Assembly (NCBI GenBank): GCA_946481025.1
Contig: CAMLNA010000059.1
Location: 1 to 24,855 of the forward strand
Source: an uncultured Rivibacter sp.
GTDB lineage: Bacteria; Pseudomonadota; Gammaproteobacteria; Burkholderiales; Burkholderiaceae
Length of the DNA stretch: 24,855 nucleotides
Reading direction: 5' to 3'
Each line of letters begins with the position of its first letter. Position 1 is the first letter of the stretch. Positions 23,146 through 24,855 of this stretch are shown piece by piece. The position numbers and the translations under genes were made by a program. The notes under the pieces were generated by a model that saw only the letters and a program-made list of their open reading frames with translations, was not told the DNA's origin and did not search any database.

Positions 23146-23934
23146 ATGCCCCGTGCAACCACCCTGTCGCGCCTGCTGCTGGCCGCGGCCGCCGTGTCGC
23201 CCGCCGTGCAGGCCCAGGAGCCGGCCTCGAACGAATGGCGCTTCAGTCTCGGCGCCGCGGTCGCCAGCGTGCCCGAGTTCCCCGGCAGCGACCAGCAGAA
23301 GACCCGCGCGGTGCCGATCTTCAGCGCGAGCTACGGCCGCTACTTCCTCGGTCCGGTGCCCGGCGGCGGCCCGCTGGGCATCGGCGCCACGCTCTACGAA
23401 GCCGGCGGCCTGCGCCTGGGGGCAGCCCTCAGCACCGACATCGGCAAGCTGCGCGAGGAAAGCGATGACCCGCGCCTGGCAGGCCTGGGCGACATCGAGC
23501 GCACGCAGCGCGCGCACCTGTTCGCCAGCTACGGCTTCGGCCGCTACAAGCTGAGCGCCGGCGTGGCGCCCGACATCGGCGGCAAGGACCTCGGCACGCT
23601 GGTGTCGCTGGAAGCCGAGGCGATGTTCCAGCCGGCCGACCGCTGGTCGCTGGCAGTGGGGCCGGGCCTCACCTGGGGCAACCAGCGCTACATGCGCACC
23701 GTGTTCGGCATCGACGCTCAACAGTCGGCCCGCTCGGGCCGCGCGACGTACGACCCGGGCGCCGGCGTGGGGCTGGTGCGCGTGTCGGGCACGCTGAACT
23801 ACCAGCTCGACGCCAACTGGAACCTGGGCGCGCGCGTCTCGTTCGGCCGGCTGCAAGGTGACGCGGCCGACAGCCCGCTGGTGTTCGACAAGTCGCAGGC
23901 GAGCGGGCTGCTCTACGCGAGTTATCGGTTCTGA
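23146..23934 (+). CDS. MipA/OmpV family outer-membrane protein
   Basis: This 262-residue protein has a signal peptide ending VQA at residue 23 and then a beta-barrel of the MipA/OmpV family, starting WRFSLGAAVASVPEFPGSDQQKTRAVPIFSASYGRYFLG and ending LLYASYRF with a terminal phenylalanine as required by the BAM machinery. The family name comes from E. coli MipA, which scaffolds murein enzymes, and OmpV; most members have no proven role and some respond to antibiotics or metals. TTGGAGAG is a good ribosome-binding site. With PagL it makes this segment an outer-membrane group. A UUCG-loop hairpin follows the stop. Confidence 0.9.
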   Translation: MPRATTLSRLLLAAAAVSPAVQAQEPASNEWRFSLGAAVASVPEFPGSDQQKTRAVPIFSASYGRYFLGPVPGGGPLGIGATLYEAGGLRLGAALSTDIGKLREESDDPRLAGLGDIERTQRAHLFASYGFGRYKLSAGVAPDIGGKDLGTLVSLEAEAMFQPADRWSLAVGPGLTWGNQRYMRTVFGIDAQQSARSGRATYDPGAGVGLVRVSGTLNYQLDANWNLGARVSFGRLQGDAADSPLVFDKSQASGLLYASYRF

Positions 23935-23951
23935 GCCCGCACGTCACCGCC

Positions 23952-23975
23952 GCGCACCGGCTTCGGCCCGTGCGC
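23952..23975 (+). terminator. Hairpin with UUCG tetraloop after the mipA-like gene
   Basis: GCGCAC-C-GGC-TTCG-GCC-C-GTGCGC folds into a stem of 9 pairs with one C-C mismatch and a stable UUCG loop, 18 bp after the mipA-like stop. There is no T-run, so it may act as a weak or factor-assisted terminator. It also contains the left half of the PIP-box-like sequence noted next. Confidence 0.55.
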
Positions 23976-23986
23976 CTCGGCTTCGC
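23962..23986 (+). promoter_or_regulatory. PIP-box-like (hrp-type) sequence upstream of the methyltransferase gene
   Basis: TTCGG, 15 bases, then TTCGC matches the plant-inducible-promoter consensus TTCGB-N15-TTCGB bound by HrpX/HrpB-type activators. GACGAT begins 32 bases after the second TTCG and resembles the YANNNT -10 box in all but its first base. The first ATG of the methyltransferase gene follows 66 bp after the box. The left half lies in a hairpin loop, so a chance match is quite possible in a GC-rich genome. Confidence 0.3.
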
Positions 23987-24052
23987 CTCTGGCGCCCCGC
24001 CGGCAGGCCCCCATCCCGACGATGCGCCAGACACCACCGCAGGCGCATCGTC

Positions 24053-24855
24053 ATGGTTTGGCACCGTCCAGGATTCCTGAAGAACGTCGGTTTCCTGAAG
24101 GGAATCGTCCATGCCCCACGCACGCCCGAACAGCAACGGGCAGACCCGGGGACGCCCGAAAGGCGGCCGGCGGAAGGTCCGCTTTCACCAAGAAACACGC
24201 CGGCTGCGGCGTCGAGTTCGGCAGCGCTTGCGCCCAGGACCGCATTGCCGGCGATGCCGGCCGCGGTCGATCCCGCGGCCGGGCCGCAGGCAAGTTCCAG
24301 CACCCGACCGACGGTGGCACAGGCCACCGCACACCGGTCCTCGGCGACGCCGGGGCTGAAGGCCTTCCTGGACCAGCCAGACATGGCCGACATCAGGCGC
24401 ACCGGCGTGGCAATCGACCTGGGGGCGGGAGGCGGCCGTGATACGCGCGCGCTGATCCGGGCCGGCTGGACCCAGGTCCATGCAGTGGACGTCGATCCGC
24501 ACGCGAGCACGGCGTTGCGAGACGTCACGCAGAGCGGGTCGGCGGTCATGCACATCGGCACGCTGCAGAACGCCGACATCCCCGAAGGGGGTGCGGACAT
24601 CGTGAACGCCCAGCGGGCGCTGCCCTTCATCGAGGACCTCCCCGGGACCTTGCACCGGGCCCACGATCTGCTGAGGCCGGGAGGCATCCTGGTCGCGTCG
24701 TTTTTCGGGCCGGAACATTCCTGGGCGGGAAAGCCGAAGATTTCCGTCCATGGCCACGAGCAGGTGCAGCAGATGCTCGAAGCGCAAGGGTTCGAGGTCA
24801 TCGGCCTTCGCGACATGCAAGAGGCCAATCAGAAGGCCGCCAACGGCAAGACGGT
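24053..24855 (+). CDS. Class I SAM methyltransferase with long disordered N-terminus, 5' part
   Basis: The frame is open to the right edge (267 codons, no stop). Residues 1-20 contain a short repeat, GFLKNVGFLKG (7-17), with no acidic residue before E26. Residues 21-100 are rich in Ala, Pro, Ser and Thr and look disordered. A methyltransferase domain follows from about 101: motif I AIDLGAGGGRD (120-130), HAVDVDP (143-149) for SAM, ADIVNAQRALPFI, then HDLLRPGGILVASFFG (204-219). It resembles TehB-like or general class I methyltransferases; the substrate is unknown. The start is uncertain: ATG at 24053 gives the full tail, while ATG codons at 24254 and 24383 would remove part or nearly all of it. 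A disordered tail before an enzyme domain is common in type III secreted effectors, but no secretion gene is visible here. Confidence 0.7.
   Translation, partial: MVWHRPGFLKNVGFLKGIVHAPRTPEQQRADPGTPERRPAEGPLSPRNTPAAASSSAALAPRTALPAMPAAVDPAAGPQASSSTRPTVAQATAHRSSATPGLKAFLDQPDMADIRRTGVAIDLGAGGGRDTRALIRAGWTQVHAVDVDPHASTALRDVTQSGSAVMHIGTLQNADIPEGGADIVNAQRALPFIEDLPGTLHRAHDLLRPGGILVASFFGPEHSWAGKPKISVHGHEQVQQMLEAQGFEVIGLRDMQEANQKAANGKT

Noticed and set aside
24111..24359. Plus-strand ATG frame of 82 codons at the start of the methyltransferase region
   Set aside because: The product is almost entirely Arg/Pro/His, typical of a shadow; the frame beginning at 24053 runs continuously into the methyltransferase domain instead.
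23944..24828. Minus-strand open frame of 294 codons opposite the methyltransferase
   Set aside because: It shows no domain, and the opposite strand has SAM-binding motifs in order.

Overview
The window is very GC-rich and densely coded. Its gene families (DUF1840, the yqjD/yqjE-type trio, CsbD with DUF1328, a CHASE3 kinase, a form II cox cluster, MipA, PagL) point to a betaproteobacterium of the order Burkholderiales, in or near Comamonadaceae/Sphaerotilaceae. This placement is inferred from gene content and base composition; no rRNA or other marker gene is present. I see no tRNA, CRISPR array, insertion sequence or prophage.

Layout. (1) 1-483: 5' part of a secreted HAF-repeat protein, running off the left edge on the minus strand. 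(2) 664-6016, all minus: sterol-desaturase-family hydroxylase, D-threonine aldolase-like enzyme, histidine phosphatase, PEBP-like protein, and a cfa-DUF1840 pair joined by an ATGA overlap. (3) 6133-7835: Lrp/AsnC regulator divergent from a saccharopine-dehydrogenase-family enzyme, probably amino-acid (lysine) catabolism with local control. (4) 7843-13692: a stress and envelope locus. It holds a DUF883/YqjE-like/small membrane protein operon, DUF1328, CsbD, a CHASE3 histidine kinase, an entericidin-like lipoprotein, a ferritin-like protein, a LuxR-type response regulator and a receiver-only protein. (5) 13873-21541: coxS-L-M-D-E-G on the minus strand, with divergent xdhC. The large subunit carries the form II signature AYRGAGR, so its substrate is not certain to be CO. 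(6) 21553-23934: PagL-type lipid A deacylase, a metallophosphoesterase and a MipA/OmpV outer-membrane protein. (7) 24053-24855: 5' part of a class I SAM methyltransferase with a long Ala/Pro/Ser-rich N-terminus, running off the right edge.

How the genes may work together. Region 4 looks like one regulon: a kinase and a LuxR-type regulator flank small stress proteins, and GTTGTC/GACAAC hexamers recur in its two divergent control regions. Region 5 encodes the three subunits of a molybdenum hydroxylase plus its maturation proteins (AAA+ ATPase, VWA protein, CoxG, XdhC). Cfa, PagL, MipA and the YqjD/E-like proteins all concern the envelope. Start codons were chosen from family alignment as I remember it and from visible ribosome-binding sites; several genes have long in-frame upstream extensions, which I trimmed.
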